Below are positions 5,350 to 6,350 of a stretch of 6,350 bases of DNA, in pieces. Source of the DNA: an uncultured Clostridiaceae bacterium. GTDB lineage: Bacteria; Bacillota; Clostridia; Clostridiales; Oxobacteraceae. The first letter of the stretch is position 1. The number at the start of each line of letters is the position of its first letter. The stretch covers positions 1 through 6,350 of the forward strand of contig CALCDS010000060.1 of NCBI GenBank assembly GCA_937900065.1, in the 5' to 3' direction. The translations under genes were made by a program, and so were the position numbers. Below the pieces are notes generated by a model. It saw only the letters and a list, made by a program, of their open reading frames with translations, searched no databases and had not been told where the DNA came from.

Positions 5350-6350
5350 ATGAGTGAAATTGTAAACAGAGTTGGAAGGGTCGTGGAACCTGGAAAGGTT
5401 GATTTTTTGACCCGTATGGTCGCACAGCCTAAGCCGAATCAAGTTGTCATAAAAGTCGTATCGAGTGCAATTTGCGGAAGTGATTTGCATATATATAAGG
5501 GCAAGCATCCTTCAGCACCGCTTCCCGTGACCATAGGACACGAGTTTTCAGGTGATGTTGTATCCGTAGGAAGCAAGGTCACTAAGGTTAAGATTGGAGA
5601 CAGGGTGACGGCGGAGCCGGTTATTGTTTGCGGCAAATGTGATGCATGCAGAAGGGGCAACTATGGCTACTGCGAGAATATAAGCTTTCTTTACCGCAAT
5701 GGGGACGGCGCCATGGCCAATTTCATTACAGTACAAGAACCTTATGTATATAAGCTGCCCGAATATCTTTCATATGATGCCGGAGCATTGATCGAGCCTT
5801 TATCGGTAGCCGTTCATGCAGTGCGCAGAGCCGATATAAAATTGGGAGACAAGGTCCTTGTGATAGGCGCAGGTGCAATAGGAATACTGATTGCCGCGCT
5901 TTGCAAAAAGGATGGAGCGACTGAAGTCGCAATCACTGATTTCTCGCAGAAGCGTTTGGATATGGCTGTAAAATTAGGAGCTACAAAAGCCATAAATGCA
6001 TCCAAGGAAAATGTTTATGAAGTTGTAAATGAGCTTACGAATGGTATCGGGATGGATAAAACATTTGAATGTGTCGGCCTTGAAGCCACATTCAAAGAAG
6101 CAATGATGTCGCTTCGTAAAAACGGGCTTGCAACGATCATCGGCATATTTGAGAATCCCAATATTTCCATTCCTGCAACGCGTTTTATAACGCATGAAAT
6201 CAAAGTACAGGGCTCACAAGGTTACTGCTGGGATTTCCCCATAGCTCTTGAAGTATCAAAAGAAATCAATATAGAAAAACTGATAACGCATACATTCAAA
6301 TTAGAGGACTTGAACAAAGCTCTTGAAACCTGTCTCGATAAGAGTTCAGG
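5350..6350 (+). CDS. Zinc-dependent medium-chain alcohol/polyol dehydrogenase (3' end outside window)
   Basis: An open frame runs from ATG 5350 past the window end, giving 333 complete residues of a family that is usually about 340-350 long, so only a short tail is missing. Catalytic zinc residues are Cys42 (AICGSDLH), His64-Glu65 (IGHEFSG) and Glu149 (LIEPLSVAVHA). The structural zinc lobe is intact: Cys94, 97, 100 and 108 in the classic C-x2-C-x2-C-x7-C spacing. The Rossmann motif is VLVIGAGAIG (169-178), and Asp197 at the end of the second strand (VAITD) favours NAD+ over NADP+. From the family (sorbitol, threonine, galactitol-1-phosphate, idonate dehydrogenases) it should oxidise a secondary hydroxyl of a polyol, sugar or sugar acid, or run in reverse. 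The start is set by AAAGAGGAG at 5334-5342, seven bases before the ATG. The 26-base gap after the flavoprotein suggests co-transcription. The exact substrate cannot be told from this sequence. Confidence 0.93.
   Translation, partial: MSEIVNRVGRVVEPGKVDFLTRMVAQPKPNQVVIKVVSSAICGSDLHIYKGKHPSAPLPVTIGHEFSGDVVSVGSKVTKVKIGDRVTAEPVIVCGKCDACRRGNYGYCENISFLYRNGDGAMANFITVQEPYVYKLPEYLSYDAGALIEPLSVAVHAVRRADIKLGDKVLVIGAGAIGILIAALCKKDGATEVAITDFSQKRLDMAVKLGATKAINASKENVYEVVNELTNGIGMDKTFECVGLEATFKEAMMSLRKNGLATIIGIFENPNISIPATRFITHEIKVQGSQGYCWDFPIALEVSKEINIEKLITHTFKLEDLNKALETCLDKSS

Noticed and set aside
5117..5508. Overlapping minus-strand open frames across the flavoprotein/dehydrogenase junction
   Set aside because: They run antisense to two well-supported genes and across their junction, with no recognisable domain or start signal.

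Overview
The window is a compact stretch of a sugar- or sugar-acid-catabolic locus, with every recognisable gene on the + strand. Strong purine-rich ribosome binding sites, frequent AGG/AGA/ATA codons, moderate GC (low-to-mid 40s by eye) and the family variants present all suggest an anaerobic Firmicute of the Clostridia. The iron-sulfur dehydratase and the flavin/iron-sulfur oxidoreductase fit an anaerobic lifestyle. I cannot name genus or species from the sequence.

Layout: (1) 1-263 is the 3' end of a gene whose product ends in a VOC/glyoxalase-like domain, of the type fused to the C-terminus of KDPG/KHG aldolases in Firmicutes. (2) 299-1954 encodes an IlvD/Edd-family dehydratase whose third cysteine motif looks more like Edd than IlvD. 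(3) 2027-3031 encodes a LacI-family regulator. (4) 3044-3889 encodes a TIM-barrel sugar epimerase of the D-tagatose/D-allulose 3-epimerase type. (5) 3962-5323 encodes an Old Yellow Enzyme-type flavoprotein with a C-terminal cysteine cluster but no FAD/NAD(P) domain. (6) 5350-6350 is a zinc-dependent medium-chain dehydrogenase cut by the window end. Gaps between genes are 12 to 72 bases (35, 72, 12, 72 and 26) and none contains an obvious terminator, so the genes probably share one or a few transcripts. No RNA genes, mobile elements, CRISPR arrays or long repeats were seen. No gene-free stretch exceeds 300 bases.

How the genes may work together (inference): the dehydrogenase oxidises a polyol or sugar hydroxyl, the epimerase moves a ketose stereocentre, the dehydratase turns an aldonate into a 2-keto-3-deoxy acid, and the aldolase splits that acid or its phosphate to pyruvate plus an aldehyde. 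The LacI protein would report the inducer. The flavoprotein does not fit a standard Entner-Doudoroff-type route. It and the epimerase both carry substitutions at positions that contact substrate in characterised relatives, so the substrate is probably not one of the textbook sugars. This is the part of the window most likely to be undescribed.
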